From Alteromonas macleodii ATCC 27126 (GTDB lineage Bacteria; Pseudomonadota; Gammaproteobacteria; Enterobacterales; Alteromonadaceae): a DNA stretch of 64,000 bases. The notes below the pieces were generated by a model. The model did not search any database and was not told where the DNA came from. It saw only the letters and a program-made list of their open reading frames with translations. This document shows positions 37,482 to 46,531 of the stretch, in pieces (positions within the stretch are counted from its first letter, which is position 1; each line of letters starts with the position of its first letter). A program made the position numbers and the translations under genes. The stretch covers positions 1,302,001-1,366,000 of the forward strand of contig NC_018632.1 of the NCBI RefSeq assembly GCF_000172635.2, in the 5' to 3' direction.

Positions 37482-38987
37482 TTACCTTTCAGTCAATTTG
37501 GTCTGGAAAGCGTCGAACGTATCAACCACACCTTCTCTTGGCGAGCCAGATTTACTTAAAATCATGATGGTTAAGCTAGATAAAATAAACCCAGGGACAA
37601 TTTCGTACATCCAGTCACCAAGCTTTTGGCCGCCGATTTCAATAGGAAGATAAATCCACAGTAACACCGTCACTGCACCAACGATCATACCACCTAATGC
37701 AGCACGGCGAGTCATTTCACGCTTAAACAGGCTAAATAGTACAAGCGGTTCGAAGGCTGCACCAAAGCCAGCCCAAGCATTACTTACAAGCGTTAAAATG
37801 GTGCTGTCTCTATCATAAGCTAGATAGATTGCTACGAGCGCGACAACTACTACGCTGACTCGACCAGCAATAACGAGCTCGCCATCTGACGCATCACGTC
37901 TTAGGAAGGCTTGATAAAAGTCACTGGTTAGTGAACTTGAGGTTACCAACAGCTGAGAAGAAATAGTACTCATGATCGCCGCTAAAATCGCAGCGAGCAG
38001 GAAGCCACCGATGAGCGGGTGGAATAGAATTTGAGATAAGTAGATGAAGACGGTTTCTGGATCGATTTCGTTTCCGTTACCTGTTACATAGGCAAGGCCG
38101 AAAAGCCCCGTCATTAACGCACCAATAATCGACACAATCATCCAACTCATACCGATATTGCGCGCAGTTGGTATATCTTTAACAGAACGTATCGCCATAA
38201 AACGCACAATGATATGAGGCTGACCAAAATAACCTAGGCCCCATGACATCAGTGAAACAATGCCTATTACGCTTAGTGCTTCATTGGTAGACGCATCCAT
38301 AAATGCATCGAAAAGCGCCGGATTAATGGTATCTAAGGCGTCAATTGACGCGCCGATTCCACCCAACTCGCTAATAACAACGGCAGGTACCATAATGAGA
38401 GATACAAACATGATGCACCCCTGAACGAAGTCGGTCATGCTTACTGCCATGAAACCGCCTACGAGGGTATAAGCTACGACGACACCCGCGGTAACGTATA
38501 AGCCGGTCTCATAAGTTAATCCAAATGATGTCTCAAAGAGCTTTCCGCCAGCTACCACACCAGAAGAGGTGTAAAGCGTAAAGAAGACAACGATAACCAC
38601 AGAGGCTATAACGCGCAATAAACGCGTGTTGTCAGCGAAGCGATTTTCAAAATAGTCGGGGAGGGTAATGGAGTTGTTGGCTACTTCAGTGTAAACGCGA
38701 AGGCGTGGAGCAACTAACATATAATTTGCCAGAGCACCGAGTGTCAAACCAACGGCAATCCAGCCAGCAGATAAGCCTGATACATACATTGCACCGGGTA
38801 AGCCCATGAGCATCCATCCGCTCATATCCGATGCACCTGCTGAAAGCGCGGTTACCGCGGGGCCTAGTTGGCGGCCGCCAAGCATATAGCCTTCTACGTT
38901 GGTGTCTGTCTGCCGATAAGCGAAAAGGCCTATCCCTAACATTACAACAAAATACAAACCCAACGAGATTATCGTGCCAGTAGCCAT
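37482..38987 (-). CDS. putP: Sodium/proline symporter
   Basis: Sodium-coupled proline uptake in the inner membrane; 501 residues with about 13 hydrophobic segments. Sodium:solute symporter signatures: GGRQLGPAVTALSAGASDMSGWMLMGLPGA near residue 37 and the second motif around FGQPHIIVRFMAIRS. ILAAIMSTISSQLLVTSSSLTSDFY contains the conserved helix-8 Ser/Thr residues of the sodium site. No putA lies alongside, so proline may serve as osmolyte or be degraded elsewhere. Monocistronic. Confidence 0.94.
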   Translation of the reverse strand: MATGTIISLGLYFVVMLGIGLFAYRQTDTNVEGYMLGGRQLGPAVTALSAGASDMSGWMLMGLPGAMYVSGLSAGWIAVGLTLGALANYMLVAPRLRVYTEVANNSITLPDYFENRFADNTRLLRVIASVVIVVFFTLYTSSGVVAGGKLFETSFGLTYETGLYVTAGVVVAYTLVGGFMAVSMTDFVQGCIMFVSLIMVPAVVISELGGIGASIDALDTINPALFDAFMDASTNEALSVIGIVSLMSWGLGYFGQPHIIVRFMAIRSVKDIPTARNIGMSWMIVSIIGALMTGLFGLAYVTGNGNEIDPETVFIYLSQILFHPLIGGFLLAAILAAIMSTISSQLLVTSSSLTSDFYQAFLRRDASDGELVIAGRVSVVVVALVAIYLAYDRDSTILTLVSNAWAGFGAAFEPLVLFSLFKREMTRRAALGGMIVGAVTVLLWIYLPIEIGGQKLGDWMYEIVPGFILSSLTIMILSKSGSPREGVVDTFDAFQTKLTER

Positions 38988-39102
38988 ATAAATTCCCTAT
39001 GTTTTTCTTTCATGCTAACACCTATGACATAGAGTCTCTATGTCAGTCAGCGACCTTGCATGTTTTCTATACGGTAATTCGTAAATAAAGTTTGGCGAAA
39101 GG

Positions 39103-41070
39103 TTAAATTGGAAAAGATGCAACGCGCGCTCGACCTTCTCTTTTGGCTCTGTAGAGAAGCTCATCGCACATCTTGATAATGGTGTCTAGGTTGGTTTCTC
39201 CGTTGACGTCTAACAGACCCGAAGAAAAACTCACGGAAAACATTTCTTTTGTATTGCTCCAGTGTTTCTGGCGAGAAAGCGCGAAATTCAGCTCGTCCAG
39301 AATTCGCTTAGCAGACTTTTGATCGGAGTCGGAAAAGTAAATCAAAAACTCTTCGCCGCCATATCGGCAGAGCTTGTCTGACTTACGAATTCGGTTTTTG
39401 ATAATCTGCGTAAAGGTAGTCAACACTTCATCACCGACAACGTGGCCGTATTTGTCATTAATTTTTTTAAAGTTGTCGACATCAAGTAGAGCAATACAGG
39501 ACGCTTTATTGCCTTTCAGTGCTTTTTTCAAACTGTTTAGCATAGCTCGTCGCGTGAGAGCACCGGTAAGTGAGTCACGCTCAGCTAGCAAGTCGCTCTG
39601 TCGTTTTGAAATCCATAGCCATAGTGCAAGAATGATGAGAATTGTGATAATCAATGCAAAAATGGTGGTTTTCATTGCTTCTTTGTCGGTAGAAAGGCCA
39701 TCTTTTTCACTTCTGAGCACAGTGAGTTCTTTTTGTCGATATCGCGCTAACTCGATATCTTTCGCAATACCGTCGGTAAACGAAGAATTTGACAACTTGA
39801 ATTGCTCAGTGTTTTTTTCAACAAGAAGCCTATTGTAGGTTTTCGAATGCTCATATGCTTTTTCGTAGTCACCCGAAGCATCGTAAAGCCTAGAAAGCTC
39901 CCGCTCTAACCTAAGCTTGATTTTTTCTTTAAAACCCGAATTTGGAATAGTAGCCAGAACGATATTGCGGTAACGCTGAAGGGAGTCTTGAAATTTAGCA
40001 TCATCGTTCAATACCGCTGCGTAAAGTGCATCTGCGTAAGCTGAAAGCTCCTCAGTTCTTTGTTTTACCTCTGTGGTATCAAGCTGCCTGATTTGCGTCA
40101 TGACTTCTTGCGCTAGCAGTTCATATCCTTCGCTTTTTTGAAACACTACTACACGAAGTCTTTGGACATACGTCAACAACTTTTCGTGCACTGACGTTAC
40201 TGTGGACAAATGCTCTATTGCGTCGTTTGACATAGCCAATGCTTCTTCAAACTTATTTTGAATTAACAATGAATCGATGGCCGAGAAGTAGGCCCAAGTC
40301 TTTACCATGGTGTTGTTATCTTGCGTTTTACTTTCAATGATCTCTTTTGAGTGGAAAAATGCTCTGCTTGGAACGAAGAGTTCCAGGTAAGCACCTCTCA
40401 GCCAATCATGTGCAATTACGTTTGATAACGCATTTTCTAAGCTTTTGTCTGATGAGTATCGAGGAAGGTGCGGTAACGCATATTCGATTTCATTAATTGC
40501 TTGTATTGGGTTCGCAAGGGTGAGTTCCATCGCTAACCATATGCTAGCTATAGCAGTGGCTCGTCGACTCCCAGTTTCTAGCGCTTCTCGCTGTAAACGG
40601 CGCAGTTCAGGAACAGAAAAATTTACCCTATGGTCAGAGCCTTTAAAATCATTTACCGCTCTAGCATAAATGTAATATGCCTTCGCAGCAGCGAAAAGCT
40701 CAGGCTTAATTGTCTTAAGCTCTTGCCAATGCTTATCTAATAGAGGCTCTTTAACGAAAAGTGGGATTCTCGGCGAGTCAGCATCATTCGCAGTATAAGT
40801 GGCCAACAAGTGTCTAAATATCACGCCTTCACTTTGCGTGTCATTCTGCAAACCGGCGCTCGTTAACATAGCAATGATATTCTCATTGCTCACCTCGCTA
40901 GGTGTATTCCAATGATAAATTGCCGTTGCAGCTATATGACTATAATTATCAAGTTTTTTTAGTCTAAGTGCGTTGGGAATATCTATACTTTGAGCAAAGA
41001 CAGTGAAACAAGCTATTGCAGGAATCAAAAGGCAAATCATTAGCCTTGTAAAACGAAACCAAGCGCTCAT
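39103..41070 (-). CDS. Diguanylate cyclase with periplasmic helical-repeat sensor region
   Basis: 655 residues. Signal peptide (LMICLLIPAIACFTVFAQS), then about 430 residues that look all-helical and TPR-like, presumably periplasmic, then a membrane segment near residue 470 (TTIFALIITILIILALWLW) and a C-terminal GGDEF domain (about 505-650). The active site is RYGGEEFLIYF and an allosteric I-site RKSD sits five residues before it, so an active, product-inhibited cyclase is likely. It would make c-di-GMP in response to an unknown envelope signal. Confidence 0.9.
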   Translation of the reverse strand: MSAWFRFTRLMICLLIPAIACFTVFAQSIDIPNALRLKKLDNYSHIAATAIYHWNTPSEVSNENIIAMLTSAGLQNDTQSEGVIFRHLLATYTANDADSPRIPLFVKEPLLDKHWQELKTIKPELFAAAKAYYIYARAVNDFKGSDHRVNFSVPELRRLQREALETGSRRATAIASIWLAMELTLANPIQAINEIEYALPHLPRYSSDKSLENALSNVIAHDWLRGAYLELFVPSRAFFHSKEIIESKTQDNNTMVKTWAYFSAIDSLLIQNKFEEALAMSNDAIEHLSTVTSVHEKLLTYVQRLRVVVFQKSEGYELLAQEVMTQIRQLDTTEVKQRTEELSAYADALYAAVLNDDAKFQDSLQRYRNIVLATIPNSGFKEKIKLRLERELSRLYDASGDYEKAYEHSKTYNRLLVEKNTEQFKLSNSSFTDGIAKDIELARYRQKELTVLRSEKDGLSTDKEAMKTTIFALIITILIILALWLWISKRQSDLLAERDSLTGALTRRAMLNSLKKALKGNKASCIALLDVDNFKKINDKYGHVVGDEVLTTFTQIIKNRIRKSDKLCRYGGEEFLIYFSDSDQKSAKRILDELNFALSRQKHWSNTKEMFSVSFSSGLLDVNGETNLDTIIKMCDELLYRAKREGRARVASFPI

Positions 41071-41194
41071 TGTGATGGAGACCTCTTTACTGCGGGTAAG
41101 TGAATGAAGTGATTAACTGAAATTAAAACGGACGTTTTAACCTTTAAGTCGGAGTATAAGTTTTATTGAACAGGGTTTCATCTTAATTTTGGGC

Positions 41195-41221
41195 AAAAAA
41201 ATCGGCCCATAGGGGGCCGAC
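41195..41221 (-). terminator. Terminator of the sigma/DUF3379 operon
   Basis: On the minus strand, TCGGCCCC-CTA-TGGGCCGA followed by seven T residues, about 60 bp past the DUF3379 stop codon. Confidence 0.85.
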
Positions 41222-41280
41222 GAAGGGAAGTGCTAAAGATACGCACTTTTTTGGAACGCTTTACAGTTACATAACGTGTG

Positions 41281-41985
41281 TTAAGCAGAGAATTGAATCC
41301 TTTCTGACACCGCCTTTTTCATATCGCTTAAATCAGCATCTTTATCGCCAACAATCATTACATTGGCGTGTTTCATTTTAATGCTCTCTCCGTGGTACTG
41401 ACCATCGGCAAACTCGCTTGGAACGGAGACATCTCCACGTTCAGGTACTACGAATACCGACATCTTGCCTTGCGGCGTATTCACAATCAGATGAAGGCTT
41501 CTAACTGTGCTCAAATGGCAATAGTTTGCGACCTCTACACCGTCGAGCATTTCGCTAAAGCTGCCACCAAAGCTTGCTAGCTTTGCGTTAACCATGTTCA
41601 AATCAACAGGAAGCAACGAATGAGCGTGTTCCATTTCTGCGTACTGCATATGGGCAAGTGCTTGTCCGCCAATACTAAGCGGTTGGTGGTACCACATGGT
41701 AAGTCCGATACCTACAGTGAAAGCAACCGATGCAGCCATGGCTAAATACCAACGACTTCTTCGTTTATAACGGGTGAATTCGTCTGCAGACTGCTGCCAT
41801 ATTAGCTTGCTTGCGAGATCCTCTGGTACATCGACTTTCAATGCTTGCTTTAATTGCTTATCTAACTGCTTTTGTTCATTCCAGAAACTGCGTTTACTTT
41901 CATCCGCTTTTGCCGCTTCTACAACATCACTGTCAGTCGTTTCTGGATCGGCGTAGATACGACGCCTAAATTCTAACTCATCCAT
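41281..41985 (-). CDS. DUF3379 membrane protein, probable anti-sigma factor
   Basis: 234 residues. Cytoplasmic N-terminus (MDELEFRRRIYADPETTD, charged helices), one membrane segment near residue 85 (WYLAMAASVAFTVGIGLTMW), then a periplasmic domain of about 130 residues with HLSTVRSLHLIVNTPQGKMSVFVVP. The layout is that of a single-pass anti-sigma factor and the family is DUF3379. Its start overlaps the end of the ECF sigma gene by 8 bp (ATGGATGA), so the two are translationally coupled. The signal is unknown. Confidence 0.8.
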   Translation of the reverse strand: MDELEFRRRIYADPETTDSDVVEAAKADESKRSFWNEQKQLDKQLKQALKVDVPEDLASKLIWQQSADEFTRYKRRSRWYLAMAASVAFTVGIGLTMWYHQPLSIGGQALAHMQYAEMEHAHSLLPVDLNMVNAKLASFGGSFSEMLDGVEVANYCHLSTVRSLHLIVNTPQGKMSVFVVPERGDVSVPSEFADGQYHGESIKMKHANVMIVGDKDADLSDMKKAVSERIQFSA

Positions 41986-42535
41986 TTACACGACCTCTCT
42001 GTTCATTTTGCTTCTCTAATGCCTCTTTTAGCTGATTCCTCGCTCTGAAAAGGCGAGTCATTACCGTGTTTTTGTTAAGCCCTAACTGGTTGGCGATCTC
42101 TTCGCCACTAAAACCGAAAATCAACTGGAGTATTAAGGGTTCACGATACTCCACACTCAATCCACCTAATAGTCGCTGAAGCTCTCTATCTTTCAAGTCC
42201 CCATCAGCATGCTGTGTGTCATCTTGAATATGGCAATCATCAATATCTACTGTGTCGAACTGTTTGCGTTCAAACCGACGGGCGTTTTCGCGGCGAAGAA
42301 TGGTAATTAACCATGACTTTGCTGCTTTTTCATCATTTAGGGCGTCTAATGAGCGCCAAGCACGTAAAAAGGTTTCCTGAACAACATCTTCAGCAATGCT
42401 CTGGTCTTTGATAAGCCAAAATGCATAGCGGTAGATGTCGGCGTGAAATGCCTTTACTAATGCTTCATATCTTTGGTGTTTTGCTTTCATACCCGATAAG
42501 ACCTGAGCACTATCGGATTTATTTCGCCCAAACAT
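41978..42535 (-). CDS. ECF-family RNA polymerase sigma factor
   Basis: 185 residues. Region 2 is AFHADIYRYAFWLIKDQSIAEDVVQETFLRAWRSL; region 4 is LSVEYREPLILQLIFGFSGEEIANQLGLNKNTVMTRLFRAR. Regions 1.1 and 3 are absent, as expected for group 4. The frame opens at a TTG at 42547, but the ATG at 42535 has a GGA element upstream and is preferred; a Met 16 residues further is also possible. Paired with the DUF3379 anti-sigma candidate. Targets unknown; DUF885 upstream is separated by a terminator. Confidence 0.88.
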   Translation of the reverse strand: MFGRNKSDSAQVLSGMKAKHQRYEALVKAFHADIYRYAFWLIKDQSIAEDVVQETFLRAWRSLDALNDEKAAKSWLITILRRENARRFERKQFDTVDIDDCHIQDDTQHADGDLKDRELQRLLGGLSVEYREPLILQLIFGFSGEEIANQLGLNKNTVMTRLFRARNQLKEALEKQNEQRGRVNG

Positions 42536-42577
42536 AAAAAAATCCAAAAACTTAATTTTTTCTCACTATGGCATAAA

Positions 42578-42612
42578 AAACGCGCCATTTCGTTAGCCGA
42601 AAGGCGCGTTTT
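42578..42612 (-). terminator. Terminator of the DUF885 gene
   Basis: On the minus strand, AACGCGCC...GGCGCG with a paired inner stem (TTTCGG / CGAAAT region) followed by TTTTTT, between the DUF885 stop codon and the sigma-factor start. Confidence 0.85.
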
Positions 42613-42651
42613 CATTTTATTTCCAGTGATCAGAGCACCTAGTTCGAAAAA

Positions 42652-44505
42652 CTAGGTACGTTTTTGGGAAGTAATCCAAGCATTAATGTTTTCTTCTAAA
42701 ATAGAAAGTGGGACTGGACCGTACTTCAATACCTCGTCATGGAAGCCTTTCCAATCAAACTTGTCACCAAGTTCAGCTTGGGCATGCTCTCTAAGTTCCA
42801 TAATTTTCAGTTTACCAATCATATAGGCCGTAGCCTGACCTGGCATAGCAATGTAGCGCTCAATGGCTTTTTGCGCGTCGTATTTAGGGTTTGGCGTATT
42901 TTCAACAAGGTAATCTACGGCTTCTTCACGCGTCCATTTTTTCGCATGAATACCCGTATCAACCACAAGTCTGCAAGCGCGCCAAAGTTCCATGGCTAGA
43001 CGACCGAAATCAGAATAAGGGTCTTTATAAAAGCCCATATCTTTTGCAAGTTCTTCGGTATATAGGCCCCAACCTTCCGTGTATGCGGTAAAGCTCAAGA
43101 ATTTCTGGAATTGAGGTACACCTTCTAGCTCTTGTGCAATAGCGCGCTGCATGTGGTGACCTGGGATGCCTTCGTGATACGCCAGCGCCTCTAACTGATA
43201 AGTAGGCATTGCTTTCATGTCATAAAGGTTTGCGTAATAAATACCTGGGCGGCTGCCATCTTGCGCCGGGCTTTGATAAAACGCCTTGCCCGCAGACTGT
43301 TCGCGGAATGCTTCAACCCGTTTAACAATCATGGGCGCCTCTGGAAGAATACCGAAGTATTCAGGGATAGCTTCTCGCATGTCGTCTATGGCGGTTTTCG
43401 CCATATCAAGGTATTGCTGTCTACCTTCATCTGTTGAAGGTAGATAGAATTGCTCGTCTTCACGCATGAAAACGAAAAACTCTTGAAGGGTGCCTTCAAA
43501 TTTCACTTGTTTCATAATGTCGCGCATTGCATCGTGTATGCGCTCTACATTGTCTAAGCCAATTTGATGGACTTCTTCAGCGGTTAGGTCTGTAGTGGTA
43601 AACCAGTTTAGACGATTCTGATACCATTGATCACCATTGGGTAAGCGCCACACACCATCGCCTTCAGGCGTGATTTCCCTTTGATGAGCGAGTTCTTCGA
43701 TAAACTTCTCGTATGACGGCATGACTGAAGTTACCAAAGCGGCTTTCGCTTCACCTAATAACGTCGTTTTTTCCGCCTCTGTAACATCCAGGCTATTTAC
43801 TTTATTTTGAAAATCTTCCCAGATAGTTGAAGGTATTTCGCTAGAATCAAATGGTGCGCCGGTGATCACGTTTTTTGACGCATCAATCATTTGATCGTAG
43901 GCCCATGCTGGCGGGAATACGCCGGCTTTTTCGCGAACTTTCATTTGTTCGATAACTTGATCAAAGTACGTACGTACATTGTCTAGTCGTCCAATGTATG
44001 CCTTAGCGTCCTCTTTACTCTTTACGCTGTGAATGTTGATAAGGAAGCTAGGCACTTGTGTATGTGCGGCGCGGAACTGATGTACAATGTAACGGTGATG
44101 TCGAAATTCGTCGTTAGCTAAATCGCGCTCAATACCTAGTTTGTACAGGCGCAAGCTTAGCTGTTCCTGTTCACTTAACTGACTGGTGTCAAAACTATTA
44201 AGCTTTTCTAGTCGGTTTTTGGAGATGGCAATTCGAGCATCAGCTTCTTCGTCACTGATGTCATCCCATTTGTCATAGTCCCATTTTTTACCCAAGTAAC
44301 TTTGAAATAATGGCGAACGCTTAAGATCTTCTTCAAAAGTACGTTCGAAGAACGCATTAAGGCGCTCTGATTCAGACTGCCCGGCTGGCTGTTCTGTTTT
44401 AATAGGTTCTGGCGCTGTTTTAGCGGTTTCACTTGCAGGAGAGCAAGCCGTAAGCGTGGTAATGGCCAACGCAATTGGCGTTAGCTTTACTAGTGTTTTC
44501 TTCAT
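42652..44505 (-). CDS. DUF885 family lipoprotein, probable metallopeptidase
   Basis: 617 residues. Lipoprotein signal peptide with Cys21 in TLTACSPAS. DUF885 proteins carry a helical fold with an HExxxGH-like zinc motif; here it is ALAYHEGIPGHHMQRA near residue 455, with AYTEGWGLYTEELAKDMG downstream providing further acidic ligands. Catalytic activity is inferred from these motifs; family members are thought to be carboxypeptidase-like, but the substrate is unknown. Single gene with its own terminator. Confidence 0.87.
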   Translation of the reverse strand: MKKTLVKLTPIALAITTLTACSPASETAKTAPEPIKTEQPAGQSESERLNAFFERTFEEDLKRSPLFQSYLGKKWDYDKWDDISDEEADARIAISKNRLEKLNSFDTSQLSEQEQLSLRLYKLGIERDLANDEFRHHRYIVHQFRAAHTQVPSFLINIHSVKSKEDAKAYIGRLDNVRTYFDQVIEQMKVREKAGVFPPAWAYDQMIDASKNVITGAPFDSSEIPSTIWEDFQNKVNSLDVTEAEKTTLLGEAKAALVTSVMPSYEKFIEELAHQREITPEGDGVWRLPNGDQWYQNRLNWFTTTDLTAEEVHQIGLDNVERIHDAMRDIMKQVKFEGTLQEFFVFMREDEQFYLPSTDEGRQQYLDMAKTAIDDMREAIPEYFGILPEAPMIVKRVEAFREQSAGKAFYQSPAQDGSRPGIYYANLYDMKAMPTYQLEALAYHEGIPGHHMQRAIAQELEGVPQFQKFLSFTAYTEGWGLYTEELAKDMGFYKDPYSDFGRLAMELWRACRLVVDTGIHAKKWTREEAVDYLVENTPNPKYDAQKAIERYIAMPGQATAYMIGKLKIMELREHAQAELGDKFDWKGFHDEVLKYGPVPLSILEENINAWITSQKRT

Positions 44506-44710
44506 TATATTCCCCGTCGCGTTTAATTGATTATTTTTATAAGCTAAAGCTTCTAAGGTTAATAAGCCTTAAAGAGGACAATAAGGCTCAAAGGCTCGAC
44601 TGTTTCTCGAACTCAATCATTTCTGTTACGAAGCCCTTGTCACAGTAATTTAGCTAATTGCAAGGGCTTTCATTACGCAAATTCTAGTGTATTGGCAAAT
44701 GAAATGCGTT
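44506..44710. other. Intergenic region with a hairpin
   Basis: About 205 bp between the Bat-type operon end and the DUF885 start. An AGCCCTTG...CAAGGGCT stem (about 44632-44668) lies downstream of batD, but on the minus strand it lacks a T tract, so terminator status is unclear. Confidence 0.4.
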
Positions 44711-46531
44711 TTATGAAGCAGGATATAAGGCAGATAGCGTGTTATTGTTCCCTTCACTTTTTTGCTTCCATTCGCTGCGGGCAAGCTTAGCTTCATGTGA
44801 AAGGTTATCTAAAGCTTTCATGACCTGTTTAGATTGGGTGTTAGCGTCAGCTTTATTGGCTGAAAAGCGCAGTGCATAGAGCTCATTAACACTAGCGTTG
44901 ATTCCTTCAAACTGCGAAAGTTGCGCTTTACCCGAAGTTAACGCGTTTATCCACTGCTTAAGAGCAGGCGTAAGTAAACGTGTGTCCTTTGCCTTTATTA
45001 CTGACATTAGGTTTTGAAACTGTGCTTTTTCATCCCACTGAGCATAAGAGTGGAGGCGCTGTGCAGAACCGGTTTTGTTAGTGATCCCAACTCCCATAAA
45101 CTGAGCCTGTTTAAGCTTTCTGTAGGTAACTAACCATCCTGTAAGCGCAATGATGAACAGCACAAGTAGTGCACCAGTTACCATCCGATTAAGCTGGGTA
45201 TTTTCGTCAGAATTGACTTCACCTGAAGCGCTGTCTAATGGTTTACCCTCATTGCTAGCACTAGCGTTAGGCTGTGTTGCAGTTGATGGTATATCGTTTT
45301 GAATATCTTCATTGCTTGCACTACTCATTGATGGAGTGTCTAAGCTATTCGGAGTATTGGCATTATTTGCGCCGCTCGCTGGCGCTACCGTAATTGAACG
45401 AGCGGGAATAGTGGCATACTCAGTTTGCTGAGTAAGCGTATTAAACCAAGGGATAGTAATTTCAGGTAAGACAAAGTTACCAGGCTGCGTTGGAATGATC
45501 GCCAGCGACGTTTGGCGCTGTGAAATTAAGCTCTGGTCTTTTTCAACTGTCGTAGTATTAGATTGATCAGGGTACAGCTTAAAGTTTGGCGGATAAAACT
45601 CAGGAATATCAGGAAGCTGCTCTTCTACTACGCCCAATGCGGTTAGCGTAACAATACGAGTGACTGGTTCACCTGCTACAAAACTATCACCTTGTGGCCA
45701 TTCTTCATCCACTCGCACCATTTCAGAAGGCAACCAAGGGTAATCTATCCCCTGAGGAATGGGCTTAATGTTCACCGTAATGTCGGGCCCAACCCGGTTG
45801 ATTTGCTGGGTGCGGTTGAAGAAGCCAAAACGTTGGTTAGTATTGGCAGCCATAACTTCGCCAGTGAAAATAGGGCCTCTTAGCGTGAATTCACCGGATG
45901 CTTGAGGCACAACGGCAAATTGACGCTCTATAATCTGATACCTTCTACCGTTTACGATATCTGTATACTGTTTATCTTCTCCTAGCTGGGTGATTTCCGC
46001 ATTTTGCATTTCTGGCGCTTGTAGGCTGCCGCGCTCAATATTGCTAGAAAGAAACAGCTTAACCGTGTAAAGCAGCTGTTGATTTAAATAGGCCTCTTTT
46101 ACGTCGATGTCAGTGGTAACAAAATAGTCTCGTGCGACATTACTTTGTTCTTGAACTGGTATTACTTTAACTTGAATAGGCTTGGTTGATTTACCTTCAA
46201 TGGTTAATGAAGGAATGGTGAACGTGCCTTCCTTACGAGGAAATAACGTAGTGGTCCAAACGGTGGTGCGCTTGGTGTCGAAATTGACAATTGAGGTTTG
46301 GCTACTTACTGATGTTCTTCCGACCACAAAGTCTTTAAGCAGAGGAGAACTGTCGAATGCATCTCTGTCCGCGCTGCCGTCTGCGGTAACCGTTAAGCGA
46401 ATGGCTTCATCCAACATGACAGGGTTTCTATCAATGGTGGCTTCCAGCGAATTTACATCGGCATAAGCCGCCGTACTTAAGAGTAGGGTTAATAAAAAAA
46501 CTATACGTGTAGACTGTAATAAGGCTCTCAT
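44711..46531 (-). CDS. BatD-like protein
   Basis: 606 residues. Signal peptide (FLLTLLLSTAAYA), a large periplasmic beta-rich region with repeated immunoglobulin-like modules (VNSLEATIDRNPVMLDEAIRLTV...; RQISLAIIPTQPGNFVLPEITIPWF), a Ser/Asn-rich linker, a membrane segment near residue 450 (GALLVLFIIALTGWLVTYRKL) and a cytoplasmic C-terminal helical domain. Last gene of the MoxR operon, immediately after the VWA-TPR gene. The BatD role in envelope stress or aerotolerance is proposed from other bacteria; the mechanism is unresolved. Confidence 0.87.
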   Translation of the reverse strand: MRALLQSTRIVFLLTLLLSTAAYADVNSLEATIDRNPVMLDEAIRLTVTADGSADRDAFDSSPLLKDFVVGRTSVSSQTSIVNFDTKRTTVWTTTLFPRKEGTFTIPSLTIEGKSTKPIQVKVIPVQEQSNVARDYFVTTDIDVKEAYLNQQLLYTVKLFLSSNIERGSLQAPEMQNAEITQLGEDKQYTDIVNGRRYQIIERQFAVVPQASGEFTLRGPIFTGEVMAANTNQRFGFFNRTQQINRVGPDITVNIKPIPQGIDYPWLPSEMVRVDEEWPQGDSFVAGEPVTRIVTLTALGVVEEQLPDIPEFYPPNFKLYPDQSNTTTVEKDQSLISQRQTSLAIIPTQPGNFVLPEITIPWFNTLTQQTEYATIPARSITVAPASGANNANTPNSLDTPSMSSASNEDIQNDIPSTATQPNASASNEGKPLDSASGEVNSDENTQLNRMVTGALLVLFIIALTGWLVTYRKLKQAQFMGVGITNKTGSAQRLHSYAQWDEKAQFQNLMSVIKAKDTRLLTPALKQWINALTSGKAQLSQFEGINASVNELYALRFSANKADANTQSKQVMKALDNLSHEAKLARSEWKQKSEGNNNTLSALYPAS

